Shown here piece after piece: positions 1-9,905 of a stretch of DNA of 64,000 bases (position 1 is the stretch's first letter; every line of letters begins with the position of its first letter). The translations under genes and the position numbers were made by a program. Origin of the DNA: Undaria pinnatifida (Eukaryota > Sar > Phaeophyceae > Laminariales > Alariaceae); the NCBI GenBank assembly GCA_012845835.1, contig JABAKD010000006.1:11266945-11330944 (forward strand). The letters run 5' to 3'. The notes beneath the pieces are model-generated. The model did not search any database. It saw only the letters and a list, made by a program, of their open reading frames with translations, and was not told where the DNA came from.

Positions 1-1481
1 CCTTTTTCGCACGGTACTCCCATCCAACAACAGTTACGTACGCGTACGCGTACGAAAAAAGGGGCAACACGAACGAAAAGAAAAGCAAAAACGGAAAGCA
101 CACAACACAAAGTAATGAACCAAAACCAAAACCAAAGCCAAGGCACTAAAAAGAAAAGGGAAAGAAGAACAACGAACGCCTGGTAGCAATAATGAAAAAC
201 TAAAAGGAAATCAAAGGAAAACCTAAAAAAATACGCTAGACTAACAACAAAAAGAAAAAAAACGAAAATTACACACAGAATACCAAAAGAAAAGGTAAAA
301 CAAAAAGCAGGCACTAAAAAATGAAAAGAAACGCAAGCAAAAACGGAACTCAGACAACAAAAACATGAAAGAAGACCGAAAGCATACACAAAAAAGCTAA
401 AATAAAATAGGAAAACGAAAAGCAGACACTAAGAAAAATAAAGAACGAAAAGGAAAATCGCAAGCAGACATGACAAAATTAAACAAAGAATAGGAAAAAC
501 GAAAGGACGCGCACAAAACCAAACGAACTAAAAGCAAAAACGGAACGCAAACACCAAGAGGAAAAGAAAAAGGAGGAAACCCCAAAAACAGACACCGAAA
601 ACGAAACTCAAAGAAAAGGAGCAACGAATCCCACAGATACTAAAGGAAACCGTTGAAACAAAATGAAAAATGAAAAACAGGCACAAAAAAATAAACCTAA
701 CGGAGCGAAAAGCGAAGAGGACACACCGAAAACAGCAAGATGCTGAAAAACGAAACGCAGGCACCGAAAAAGAAAAGGAGGCAGAAAAACGAAGAAAAGC
801 AGTCATAAGAACAAAATGGAAAGGAACAAGAACAACGAAAAACAACCACTGAAAAAAACGGCGTACATACGGTCAAGGTGTGGCAGTTTTTTTCAGAGGC
901 ACCTAAGCACTTTGGGAGCTCTACACCATACATAATACCGAGTATAATACCCCTCTGGGGCAAAAACTGACCTGTTTATAATATAGAGTAAACTAAAAGT
1001 GCAACCCGATGGCCCGATGGCCTAAGTGTACAAAAATGTCCACATTGGGAAACAAGAATGCATGAATTTCGATGAGTTTGGGTTAAGGTGGGCTAGGGAG
1101 CGCCGCCATTCAGAAAAAAGAAAGGGCCAAAAAGTGCTACCTCTACAGTGTCGTAGTATAGCGCCCGTCAACTTACGGCAGTTATTTTGAGGGGAAAAAC
1201 ACGTTTTCGCAAACGCTCTGCTAAAACAATGAACCAAAACGAAAACGAAAACGAACACGAAAACGAAAAGCACACACGAGAAATCACCGCAACAGGGAAC
1301 GGCGACCTTGACCTCAAGGGAGAGGCGATACCCAACCGAAAAAAAAAACACACACACACACAAAAAGACAGCATGTAACAAAAAAAAGAAAAAAGACAAC
1401 CAAACAAATACCATAAAATAATGCGAAACGAATTTAAAAACAGCAGAAAACGAAAAAATAAAGCACCAAAACCAATCGCAC
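1..1481 (-). other. Intron (partial) of the alpha/beta hydrolase gene, A-rich on the + strand
   Basis: Everything left of the third exon appears to be intron, because the last visible exon ends at a CAG/GTGCG donor and no downstream hydrolase motif (GDSAG and beyond) is visible to the window edge. The + strand at 1-885 and 1190-1480 is strongly purine/A-rich with degenerate AAAACGAAAAG-type units, so the transcript would be pyrimidine-rich. An R9 MITE copy lies inside (about 890-1170). A diverged partial copy of the third exon's end is at about 1290-1348. The open frames here are low-complexity and not credible genes. Confidence 0.5.
890..1170. mobile_element. R9 MITE copy
   Basis: Shares, in order, GAGGCxCCTAAGCAC, GGGAGCTCTACACC, GGGCAAAAACTGACxTG, AAAGTGCAACCCGATG and AAAAAGTGCTACCTC with the copy at 3035-3430. 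Family members are about 280-400 bp with ends resembling ACGCGTGCTAC. No protein is encoded. Confidence 0.6.
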
Positions 1482-1615
1482 CTGTATGGGAACGGGAAAC
1501 TTGACCTCCGGGGAGAGGCGGTACCCGACCGAAACGACAATCATCCCGCTTGCCGTCGCCAGGTCCTGCGATATCGTGTCGTGCGCTTCGAGGGATCCAA
1601 ACATCCAACCGCCTC
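1482..1615 (-). CDS. Alpha/beta hydrolase-3 family gene, exon 3 of the visible part (oxyanion loop and following strand)
   Basis: This 134 nt exon starts after the acceptor TTGGCAG at 1616-1622 and ends at the donor CAG/GTGCG. It begins in phase 1 and, joined to the previous exon, completes His-Gly-Gly-Gly-Trp, the oxyanion-hole motif of the hormone-sensitive-lipase/arylacetamide-deacetylase branch of alpha/beta hydrolases. It continues with [14 protein letters not shown], then [12 protein letters not shown] and KFPVPIQ, which match the family pattern of strand, YRLAPE and FPAP. The product would be a serine esterase/deacetylase hydrolysing carboxyl esters. The catalytic Ser (GDSAG), Asp and His must lie on exons outside the window. 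Family assignment is from motif memory; substrate is unknown. Confidence 0.82.
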
Positions 1616-2327
1616 CTGCCAACACGTGCCAGCATTCGGCCCAACGTCGATCGGGTATGGGTCGGGTATGGACCGTGCATGGGTTGGGTAAAAGGGTCGG
1701 GTATGACTTGGGTAAGGATTGGTAAAGCGTCGAATACAGGCAACATAGGAATAGGAAACGGTCGGGTAGCGTCGGGTCGGCGTAAGGTAACGAAAAAATA
1801 GGCGCGGAGTGAAGGTTGGGTAAGGGATAGGGTTGGGTAACCTTTGGGTACTGGTCGGGTAAGGGCTAGGTAAGGGCTAGGTATGGGTCGAGGTAAGGGT
1901 TAGGTGAGGAATAGGAAGGGTTGGCTACGGGCTGGGTAAGGGTCGGGCAAAGGTAAAATGAGGGTTGGGTAAGGGGTTGGGTAAGTGGTTGGCAAGGGTT
2001 GGGTAGGGGTAAGGTAAAGGTAAAATAAGGGTTGGGTAAGAGATGGTAAGGGTTGGGTAAGGGTTGTGTACGGGCCGGGGAAGGGTTGGGTGAGAGTTGC
2101 GAAAGGGTAAGACAAAAAAAAAAATGGGTGGGGTAAGAGTCGGGTAAGGGTCGTGCAAAGGGATTTGGTAAGGGTCGGTTAAGGGACGGGTAAGCGTCGG
2201 GCGAGGGTAGAGTGAGGGTAAGGTAGAGGGTTAGGTACCCTGATAAACGTCAAGTACAGCGACAGGAGAAGGGTTAGGTGAAACGAAAAATAAATAGGGA
2301 CGAACGCCCCCGTATAAAATATGGTAC
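1616..2327 (-). repeat. 712 bp intron filled by a telomere-like G-rich minisatellite
   Basis: From about 1645 to 2290 the + strand is a degenerate array of GGGTTGGGTAAG, GGGTAAGGG and GGGTCGGGTA-type units, so the pre-mRNA carries CCCAACCCTTAC-like repeats. The array lies wholly between the donor at 2327 and the acceptor at 1616 of the hydrolase gene. It resembles degenerate interstitial telomeric or subtelomeric sequence but has no exact long run of any telomere unit. The peptide-like ORFs seen here (YPTLTQPLP repeats) are a by-product. Confidence 0.75.
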
Positions 2328-2445
2328 CGTGCATCCAGAAGACGACGGCGTTGGAAGCGCGAGAAGTCCCCTTAGGGCTGGTGGACGGCACGTAAATCCT
2401 CAGTGGTACCTCGCCGCGCTTCACGACAAGCTTAACGTCGTGTAC
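2328..2445 (-). CDS. Alpha/beta hydrolase-3 family gene, exon 2 of the visible part
   Basis: This 118 nt exon begins after an AAAAG acceptor and ends at CACG/GTACC. It encodes 39 codons plus one base: VHDVKLVVKRGEVPLRIYVP, a short Ser/Thr-rich linker, then NAVVFWMH. This is the typical N-terminal beta-hairpin of the family (x-D-V-x-I ... G-x-V-P-L-R-I-Y-x-P) followed by the first core strand that leads into HGG. It joins in phase 0 to the exon at 4516-4705 and in phase 1 to the exon at 1482-1615. The acceptor has a weak pyrimidine tract, so the exon might begin somewhat further upstream in the same frame. Confidence 0.78.
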
Positions 2446-3034
2446 CTTTTCAAAGCACAGGGGAGACACAGGAACGGACGGGGCAGATCGGGCGGCGAGA
2501 GCAGCGGGCGCATCCTAGTGAATCAAAAACAAGCACGCCTTTCGTACCAGTAACAGGGGTGAAAAAAAAACCAAGGCAGTGCTGTAAGTCTGGCTAGAGG
2601 AACAGGGAGGGAAGGGGAACAGTGAGAGGGAAGAGAAAGATACGAGAAGGGTGAAAGGCTCGGGAAGAGGACATGAAGGACAGGGGGAACGACTAAGGAA
2701 AAGGGCAGGACGCGGCAGCCCGGCCGGCGAGAACAGGGGGCAAACCCCGCGGACAAAACACCCAGCAAGCTCGTACCAGATTTTCGGGGGCGCAAAACAC
2801 AGTACGACTCGCACTGCATTAGTCAACGAGAGCAGCGGGCGAAAATTCGACGAAAAAACAAAACAAACAAAAAACGCTACGATCGCGTATCAGGGGCGAA
2901 CAAAACACAAACACGGTACAAACATGTGCTGCTGTACATCGCGGGGTATGCCAAAACAACAAAAAAGCACCGAAATCGATGCCTCTGGGTCAGAATGCAA
3001 AACAAACCAATCGGGTTCTATGGCACGTCCATCA

Positions 3035-3430
3035 GATACTTGCCACGGTAAGGTTGCCCCATGTGTATTCTGAGGCTCATAACCACTTGAGGAGCTCCAT
3101 ACCCTATAATATCCCTCTAGGGCAAAAAGTGACTTGTTAATAGAGTAAACCGAAGCCGAAAGTGCAACCCGATGAACAAACCATCCCATGGCCTAGGTAT
3201 AGTCTACTTATTTTATGGTGGCTGCGATCTGGGCAGCTAGAGCAGCAGACTAGCGGTATTATACTTGCGCGTGGCCATGCGGAGTGTTGCTCGATACGTG
3301 TCCCAAAGTATATCGCGAAACAAGAATGTCCTTCCAAGGGTTGCGGCGTACGGAGTCCCGTGGCAAAAAGTGCTACCTCGATTGAAGAGCCCCAGAAAAA
3401 AAACGTTTCAACTCTACGGTAGCGTGCGTC
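3035..3430. mobile_element. R9 MITE copy
   Basis: Same block order as the 890-1170 copy, with ATCCCATGGCCTAGGTATAG in the middle, a block also found at about 4290 and, inverted, near 61260. Lies in the hydrolase intron. Confidence 0.6.
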
Positions 3431-4099
3431 CCCCATTGACTACTCAAAACGCCATTCACCGGCTACATTGGTCCCCTCGCCAAGCTGGCCGTATTATCTG
3501 GTCGCGCGGGTGGTTGTTTTTGGTATAGTTTTGGTATATAGGCTGTTCACGTTTCAGGGGTAGGGCCAACCTTCCTGCTGGGACCAAGGTACGTAGGTAG
3601 ACCCAACCCAACCTCAAACCCTAACCCTATCTCTAACCCGGACCCCAAACGGGCCAAAAACGAGGCTGCGCTGCGTTTCGATTTTCTTACTATTCCCCGA
3701 TCTGGGAACTGTAAAAAGATCCTAGGCCTATGAGAGCGCGGTAAAACTATCCCCCAATATCCGCGCGGCCAGGTCAGGTAGTTAGGCCTGCTGCCCTAAC
3801 CAGCTGGAGCTGGTGGGGGGGGGAGGGGGGGGTCCCTTCGCTCCTTGAAAAGCATGCGAAACTCACGCGAGCACATACATTAAACACATCAATGAGTCAA
3901 CCGGCTTCACTTCGCGAAAAAAAAAAGAAATCCAATCGTTTTTTTTTCTGTCTCCAGTTCATATACCTATACAGTACAGCAAAGTTACCAGGTACGAGAT
4001 TCACAGAGCAAAGGGCGCCTATTAATACTAAGAAACAAGGTGTTAAAGGGTCCAGGCGAAGAATGATACGGAAATATGAAATGAGCTAAAGGCAAGACA

Positions 4100-4400
4100 C
4101 ACACGCTACGATAGACGCTCACCATTTCTTTTCTGAGGCTCTCAACCCCTTCAGAGCCCTTAAACCCCTCCTTGTACTAATTCCAAGTAATTTTTGTCCC
4201 CAAAACGGGTTTCCAGCTGTAAACACGCTAAACCCTCTCCAAAAACGACATCTGGGGGGAAATAAAAGCTCTACCCGATGACCAATCCCATGGCCTAGGT
4301 ATGTTCAACGAAAAATATCGCAAAAAAAGAAACGAAATTCCGACGCGTTCAGGCTAAGGAGCCCCGTCGTTCGGAAAGTATTTCAGCCAGGATGTGACAC
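4100..4400. mobile_element. R9 MITE copy
   Basis: Starts with ACACGCTACGATAGACG, then CCCTTCAGAGCCC, ACGGGTTTCCAGCTGTAAA, CCCATGGCCTAGGTATG and GGCTAAGGAGCCCCGTCG. The same blocks occur at 61025-61410 and 60430-60720. Confidence 0.6.
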
Positions 4401-4515
4401 CTGTATCGTAGGACGACGCCATTATACCCAAGATACTGAAGAATGCACCCCCTCTCGAATAAGAAATCCAGCCCGGGGCAGTGTTTACGTTCTTATTTGG
4501 TGCCTTGTACAGTAC

Positions 4516-4705
4516 CTCGTCCATGTCTCCTTCCAGCAGCCGAGCTCCCATCGACATAATGGTGTGCACCTCTGCACGCCTCGCTATCATGGCCTCCTGC
4601 AATGTCTCGTGGGGCAACCGCTCGAAGTGCGCAGGGTGAAACAGCGCTCTGAATTTTCCCGTCTCGCATAATCGAGCGACAAACCATAAGTTGGCGGAGA
4701 TTTCC
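4516..4705 (-). CDS. Alpha/beta hydrolase-3 family gene, exon 1 of the visible part (N-terminal cap helices)
   Basis: This 190 nt exon follows a strong acceptor (GTCTGTCCGCAG) and ends at GACGAG/GTACTG. One base plus 63 codons read without interruption, including RLPHETLQEAMIARRAEVHT and GARLLEGDMDE. The amphipathic, helix-like composition fits the N-terminal cap region that precedes the beta-hairpin in these esterases. The donor (phase 0) fits the next exon's acceptor exactly, so DMDE joins VHDVKL. Reading on past the donor stays open to 4354 but runs towards a MITE end, which favours the splice. On sequence alone this exon is not diagnostic; its assignment to the hydrolase rests on phase and order. 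Earlier exons must lie at higher coordinates and were not found. Confidence 0.6.
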
Positions 4706-4954
4706 CTGCGGACAGACATACGAGAACGTTGTAAGCGGGGCGGGGAGGTCTATCTCGGTATGCTGATGCAGCACCAATACACGCACGAGGCAGCTCGTCA
4801 TCTATATCATCTACGTCTTACACAGGTCGTTAAGATAAGTTATCCGGGACCTTTCTCGTACACATCCAACGACACAAGCATGTGCTATAAATGGGTCCTT
4901 CAGATCGTCCGACTTTCACCTTTTATAGCAAAATCGTCTACGGCTCATGCATAT

Positions 4955-5215
4955 CGTATAGACCAGGGATCTGTCTGCCTTGAAATATATATATATATAT
5001 ATATATATTCAACGGTGAGTATGGATCTGATCTATCCTGTGCGCGCAGCTTTACGAGGGGTGTTGAATGATTGATTCCACATATATCAGCAGAGGGTTCG
5101 TATAGACCACGGATCTGTCTTGAAAGGCATATATCAAAAACAAATAATATGGATCTGGTCTACTTTATATGCGCAGCTTTATGAGGGGTGTTTAATGCTT
5201 GATTCCAAATATATC
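4955..5215 (+). repeat. Diverged tandem duplication around an (AT)n microsatellite
   Basis: Two units begin with GTATAGACCA(G/C)GGATCTGTCT at about 4957 and 5100, and both contain ATGGATCTG and GCGCAGCTTTA(C/T)GAGGGGTGTT. The first unit holds an (AT)n tract at 4986-5007. Confidence 0.7.
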
Positions 5216-5279
5216 TTCCACAGACTATCAATACCGTATAAACATCAGGGATGCGTGTTCCCGCAGACTTGAGTGCGAA

Positions 5280-5600
5280 CCACAGGCACTACACACGCTA
5301 CGGAACAGGTGCACGTTTTTTTTCCCGAGGCTCCTAACCAGTTGAGGAGGTGTATACCTCACACAAACACTGTTTTTGAGTAAACCTTGAAGTGCACCCC
5401 AATAACGAAACCCACAGGCTCGTAGGAATAGAAAACACCCAAATTGCATATTGCAAAACAAGAATGACATTACGACGACTTTATTCATAGTATTAATAGT
5501 ATTAATAGTATTAATAGTATTAATAGGTTAAGAAGCCCCGTCATCCAGAAACGTTTTCAGCCGACAAGTGCTACCTCTGTGGCAACACACGCCACTACCG
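5280..5600. mobile_element. R9 MITE copy with an internal 9-bp microsatellite
   Basis: Contains CACACGCTACGGAACAGG, CCCGAGGCTCCTAACCAG, AAAACAAGAATGACATT, GAAGCCCCGTCATCCAGAAA and AAGTGCTACCTCTGTGG. A (TATTAATAG)n run of four to five units sits at about 5488-5525. Confidence 0.6.
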
Positions 5601-5699
5601 CAAAAACGACCAAAAGTGAGAAACGCACCGGTACCCACGAACCGCTACCGAAAAACGCGGTGAGGCGTTAGGGTAGGGGATGGATTGCTATCATCCCCT

Positions 5700-5815
5700 G
5701 CTGAGATATTGGGAGGGGAAAAAGATACGGGCTGACCGTTAAATCATGCGTAGCAGGCAGTTGAGGGGGGAAAAGGATACGGGCTGACCGTTAATTATGC
5801 GTAGCAGGTAGTACT
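5700..5815 (+). repeat. Tandem duplication of about 55 bp
   Basis: Two adjacent units share GGGGAAAA(A/G)GATACGGGCTGACC, GTTAA and ATGCGTAGCAGG. Confidence 0.75.
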
Positions 5816-5895
5816 GACTGCTGAGCAGTGTGCCGAGAACGTTAGACAGCTCCAACGACCAACTCCAAAACCCAAAACCTAAGGATACAAAAGTA

Positions 5896-6080
5896 CTGTA
5901 GTGGTCCCTTCTATATTGCCGGTATGTGCACTATGGAGGTAAATAACGGCACTATAGTGGCAACCGGCACTACTCCGCATACTGCCACTACTAGTTTTTC
6001 CCATAAGCGCCAAACAATTTCACCGGCACTATAGCGGGCAACCGGCACTACTTAACCCGGACTATAAAAGGACCAAACAG
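5896..6080. mobile_element. Small MITE related to the pogo-like CCGGCACTAT family
   Basis: The left end CTGTAGTGGTCCCTTCTATA matches the reverse complement of the right end (CTGTTTGGTCCTTTTATAGT) imperfectly. Several internal CCGGCACTAT motifs link it to the 12,036-13,423 element. TA precedes the left end. No coding capacity. Confidence 0.55.
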
Positions 6081-6299
6081 TTGTCTGGTACAAGGTACCA
6101 GGTTTCCCGTATGCGGGTTGGCCATGAGTAAGTGGCATTTGTTTCACCTTCCCAACTTCTCGGCAAAGGACAACAGCATAACAACGTCAGATCAACGCCA
6201 TGACTCCATCAGCACCGAAGTCGGTCGATTCCCGGATTATTTTGTCCTCTGTACACCGTATAGGCCCACGAGTAGCAAATTGATGCGTTATCAATCCAA

Positions 6300-6485
6300 C
6301 ACTTGGTCATGCATGATAAGTATTATGATAAAACGTCATCATATACTTCGAAGTATTAGGTTTTGACTCATTAAAACTACTAAAAACGGGCGACCGGTGT
6401 ACTACGCAGCCCGCAGAAAGGAAATATCGACCCTTAATTCGTCGAACTCACAGCTGACGTTGTCACAATAATTTTATAAAATAAG
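6300..6485 (+). repeat. R8 repeat copy carrying an uninterrupted (empty) hAT target site
   Basis: Homologous to 23,905-23,980 joined to 25,257-25,345. The site AAAAACGG at 6382-6389 is intact here but interrupted by a 1.26 kb element in the other copy. The right part ends with the shared motif TCGTCGAACTCACAGCTGACG. Confidence 0.7.
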
Positions 6486-6489
6486 CCAG

Positions 6490-7020
6490 CCAGAACGCCA
6501 GGCTCTGTTTTCGCGGGACGATAAGAAGTTTGGATTAAAAAATCGTGCCAAGTGACGAGCGCTGCGCGAAGTCCTACCGCAGGACCAATATAAGGCGGTA
6601 CAGGGCGAAGGAATTCAGGCCGCCCTATGTCAAGACGCCGCCGCCCTATTCGTATGGGCAGTTGCATTCAGAGTTACAGAGGTGCCAACGGATTTCTACC
6701 GCCCTATATCGAGCGGCCGCCTTAATTAAAAGTGCCTTCGATAGGCCCCGCCACGTATACAATAGCCTGTGCTCACGCGTGAATAGGCCGTGTCGCTGTA
6801 TCCATCGTTTCAATCAACGTATTCAATTGGTATAGTTCGGTACCTACCAGGTGCTATGTTACTCAGAATCGCCGAGTCCTGGGTCTACAAAGGCGCAACA
6901 CGAAAACAGCCGACACTACCCACGTAGGAATACCGGCACACTTAGCACTAACAGATGCAACGGCAGCAACAATAAATAGAAGCAGCAGAAGCAGAGGCGG
7001 AAGCAGAAGCCGAAGCAGAA
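6490..7020. other. No gene recognised
   Basis: The segment has repeated CCGCCCTA/TAGGGCGG motifs at about 6570-6720 and a GCAGAAGC-type purine repeat at 6960-7020. Nothing protein-like stands out. Confidence 0.4.
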
Positions 7021-7260
7021 AAAGAACTTGGACCTTTCGGAGGGTCTACCTAGCCTCCGCTACACCATGGCACCTTACTGCTCATCTCACACTACAACTA
7101 CGGTTGACGTAAGCTGTGTACGTTCTTCGCATTAATTAAGATATTTCCACCCATCTACATCCAGTGACCGTGCTGGGAGCCTTTGAGAGACGAGCTCTGT
7201 GGTCAAAAACTACGAGCCAGAGATACACATTGAACACACAGCAAGGTGAAACAGAAGCAA
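7020..7260 (-). repeat. R2 repeat copy
   Basis: Shares GAGGGTCTACCTAGCCTCC, GGTTGACGTAAGCTG, CCACCCATCTACATCCAGTG and GACGAGCTCTGTGGTCA with the copy at 7690-7925. The CGTTCTTCGCATTAAT end is the reverse complement of the family 3' end TTAATGYGAAGAAC, so the element points to the minus strand. Confidence 0.65.
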
Positions 7261-7614
7261 AGGCAGAAGCAGAAGCGAAAAAAAAACTTAAAACCTTCGA
7301 GGACCAACGCCCGAATGGGTAGGGTGGACCGTAAATGGACCAAGTCCGGCGAAAGGCCATCTCCCATGGCCAGGGGTTTTGTTAGTGGGTGAGCTTGCGC
7401 AAGTCCCACCCTACCCGGAAAGATGACATTCCGGGTGGCTATCTCCACCGAAATTGACCCTCAGGGGACAGGCCGGGTCGACATACACACGCATCCGTAT
7501 ACAACGGCAGCTCGCGCTGCCGGGGTTGTAACGGAGACCACTGATAGGGACAGCTTACGCTATACCTACAATGGGACCCGAAGGGTGCGCCAGCTAGCGT
7601 TGGGCTGCGAAAGC

Positions 7615-7700
7615 AACTGAGTTAAATCGACACACGACGCGTATGAAAATACATGGAAGTGTGGTGAGCTTTAGCTTCATTTTTCCCCATCCGCCGGAGG
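7615..7700 (+). repeat. R10 short repeat (second copy at 62,250-62,335)
   Basis: Both copies read TGAGTTAAAT(C/T)GACAC, TGTATGAAAATAC-like, a short AGCTT...AGCTCC/TTAGCTTC palindrome and CCATCC(G/A)C(C/T)GGAGGA. Confidence 0.55.
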
Positions 7701-7925
7701 ATAAAAGAAAAAGAAATTAGAACCTTCAGAGGGTCTACCTAGCCTCCAGTACAGCATGACACCTTGCCGCTCATCTCACACCACGGTTGACGTAAGCTGC
7801 CTACGCTCTCAACAATGGTTAAGATACTGCCACCCATCTACATCCAGTGTCCGTGCTGATACGAGCTCTGTGGTCACAAACTACGAGCCAGAGATACACA
7901 TGACAAACACAGCAAAGTGATTTGG
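7690..7925 (-). repeat. R2 repeat copy
   Basis: Direct repeat of 7020-7260, with the intact GAGCTCTGTGGTCACAAAC block used below as the reference for the interrupted copy at 11.2 kb. Confidence 0.65.
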
Positions 7926-8109
7926 CCATGCAATGAACCGCAACGAACACGTAAGCACTGCGCGTGCGACCAAGAGGACTATCAAGACCAGTAGCGTGCT
8001 CGCGAGATACCAAGTTTGGGTAAACAGGCGTCGAGCAGGAAAACATTTGAAAAATAGTATTGAAACCGTCCAACTTCACAAGCCAAGGAGTCACCCCACG
8101 GTGTCATAG

Positions 8110-8225
8110 GGGCGCATCATAGCTCTCTCAGCTCTCAACATGCGGAGCTCAATATCCCACCTGAAATAGGACTTCGAAGACATTCGTTGGCGACAACCCG
8201 ACCAACACTTCCATGCGCTAGTCAC
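8110..8225 (-). repeat. R13 repeat copy
   Basis: The reverse complement matches 11,695-11,835 and 60,835-60,985: GGGTTGCGCG/GGGTTGTCGC, CTTCGAAG, ATTGAGCTC, GGAGCT. A fourth partial copy is at 59,305-59,390. Confidence 0.45.
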
Positions 8226-8384
8226 AAAACAAATGTACTGAAACAAATGTACTCGCACATTCATCATGCTAGCCGATAGTTACACGCGTGAGGAAATCCA
8301 CCGGTAACGAGCTGACAAGGTCAGAAGGTGAGAAACATTAGATAACCCAAAAACGTGCTACCCCCGCCGCGGTGGCATCACCGT

Positions 8385-8515
8385 CCAAGGCCAACCTAAC
8401 CCCCGAGAAATCAGCCAAAACTTAGGTTAGAAAAACTTGGGTTAGAAATACGTTTTCCTATGCACCAATTTATTATTTTCTAACCTAATTTTCGCGTGGG
8501 TTGGTTGGCCTTCGG
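8385..8515. mobile_element. Hairpin MITE, about 130 bp
   Basis: Two inverted arms, 8387-8432 (AAGGCCAACCTAACCC ... ACTTAGGTTAGAAAA) and 8475-8513 (TTTTCTAACCTAATTTT ... GGGTTGGTTGGCCTT), form a long imperfect stem around a short AT-rich loop. Confidence 0.65.
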
Positions 8516-8804
8516 TTCCGACGTCCGTCGGCTTCAATACTACTGCTGTATTACCTATGGTATGACGGGAAGCAGGATATCTCCTTCTTGCCGCCGTCGC
8601 CCAAAGGTTAGAATGGATGGATAACCTGTCGTCATGGTTTACCGGTTCTCTGAGTCAGCGCGCGCTGTATATTTGCGCTGACTCCGAGTACGGCGGTTGT
8701 GATACGTCAACAGTGCGGTGCCTTGCGTTGCCAGAGGGCAATCCCCGCATTAAAGCGAGACCCCGCAGTATCGTGGGTTAGTGTGGTATATACTCTAAAA
8801 GTGT

Positions 8805-8932
8805 ATCACTTTCGGTTAGCTTTGCTTTCTCCCTGGGGTATTCCTCAGCTCCACAGTGACTGGAGCCTGCCCTGTGACCACAGACTTGTTTGTGCGAGTT
8901 AATGTGAGAACAACAACAACAACACATAATCA
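8805..8932 (+). mobile_element. R3 3'-end copy (5'-truncated LINE-type retroposon)
   Basis: CCCTGGGGTATTCCTCAGCT, GTGACTGGAGCC, GTGACCACAGACTTG, then GAGTTAATGTGAGAAC and a short (AAC)n tail. The same blocks end the complete copies at 19,753-20,429 (minus) and 33,862-34,560 (plus). Confidence 0.7.
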
Positions 8933-8939
8933 CAGACTG

Positions 8940-9125
8940 CCAAACATCACCCTGTTGACCCTGATAGCTACACTGTAGTTGCAAGGGGAGTCACCGACCT
9001 ATATCCTTAATGAGGACACACAACCCGTAATACGCGCGATCGGAGTATCACACACAGCTTGCAAAGATGAGTTTCGACAAAATATTCGATCTCACAGCTG
9101 GAGTGTATTTTTATTTTTATAATAA
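8940..9125 (+). repeat. R1 repeat copy, 3' part
   Basis: CACCCTGTTGACCCTGATAG, CTACACTGTAGTTGCAAGGG, CCGACCTATATCCTTAATGA, GCGCGATCGGAGTATCACAC, AGCTTGCAAAGATGAGTTTC and CTCACAGCTGGAGTGTATTT occur in this order, as in the copies at 23.1, 28.9, 52.8, 54.3 and 56.2 kb. Confidence 0.8.
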
Positions 9126-9254
9126 TCTGTAGCACTAAACTGGTACCGCGCACTAACGGGTATCATACAGACCACCGGCAGCTACTTCGCCGACTATAAC
9201 ACGCCCACCCGTATGCTCGTACGAAGAGCCAACACATGTCCAAGTTGTGCTAAT

Positions 9255-9482
9255 GGTAGCTAGTTGCCAAAACGGAAAAACATTTGTACGTGTTGGAGCG
9301 GACAAAAACTGTTCAGCTCGGCAGGCTGGCCGAGCGCAAGCGGCCAACCAGCGCAGCCGTCTGTTCTTGCGTTTGAAATGTCAAAACGGGAAAACATGTG
9401 CATGTGTTGCAGCGGACATCGACAGGCTAGCCAAGCGAAAGAGACCAACCAGCCCAGTCGTTTGTTCTGGCGTTTGACATGA
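9255..9482 (+). repeat. Diverged tandem duplication (about 120 and 105 bp)
   Basis: Both units read CAAAACGG(A/G)AAAACAT, TG(T/C)(A/C)(C/T)GTGTTG(G/C)AGCGGACA, AAGCG...CCAACCAGC and TTGTTCT(T/G)GCGTTTGA. The short open frames in this region are products of this repeat. Confidence 0.7.
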
Positions 9483-9514
9483 TACGAGTGCCTATCATGT
9501 GTGCCTGCTAGGGT

Positions 9515-9670
9515 TGTATCCCTTTTAGAAAACACCCGGGTACTCGCGAGTACAAACTCTCTTCGTCAATACTCGTCACGGGTACGAGTAGTACTTTCAG
9601 ACTCGCGGGTAGTTGGGGGTCGAGTACCCGCGAACTCGCGAGTAACGAGTACCCGGGTACTCACTTTTTC
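9515..9670. repeat. Palindrome-rich GGGTACTCGCGAGT block
   Basis: Dense CGGGTACTCGCGAGTAC-type motifs preceded by CTAGGGTTGTATCCC. A related block at 10,870-11,010 is roughly inverted, so the two may be ends of one degraded 1.5 kb transposon, but no convincing target duplication was found. Confidence 0.4.
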
Positions 9671-9837
9671 ATGCCTAAAAACCCCGGGGATGGTGGATTT
9701 TCGTCCCCTAAACCACGTCCCCTGTGCAGTACATCGTACAAAATTCTGCAGGAAACCTGCAGACTCACCAATAACCAGTGCAAAGCATCTCTCACACACA
9801 GAGATACCCAACACGCTGTGCCGGACCGCCGACCGGT

Positions 9838-9905
9838 TGTTGTTGTTAATGTTCTCACATTAATTCGCATAATCAAGTCCGTGGTCACCGGTACAGCGCC
9901 ATGGG
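9838..9905 (-). mobile_element. R3 3'-end fragment, minus orientation
   Basis: The reverse complement reads ACCGGTGACCACGGACTTGA, ATTAATGTGAGAAC and a short AAC tail, the 3' end of R3. Confidence 0.6.

Larger units (their letters stand above)
2446..4515 (-). other. 2.07 kb intron of the hydrolase gene with repeats
   Basis: Bounded by the GTACTG donor at 4515 and the AAAAG acceptor at 2446. It contains a diverged local duplication (about 2500-2580 against 2820-2905, sharing GCAGCGGGCG and CAGGGG), two R9 MITE copies, short CCCTAACCC motifs near 3615 and a poly-G stretch near 3815. No further credible exon was seen in it. Confidence 0.5.

Noticed and set aside
1900-2158. YPTLTQPLP repeat protein
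   Set aside because: Product of the intronic G-rich minisatellite.
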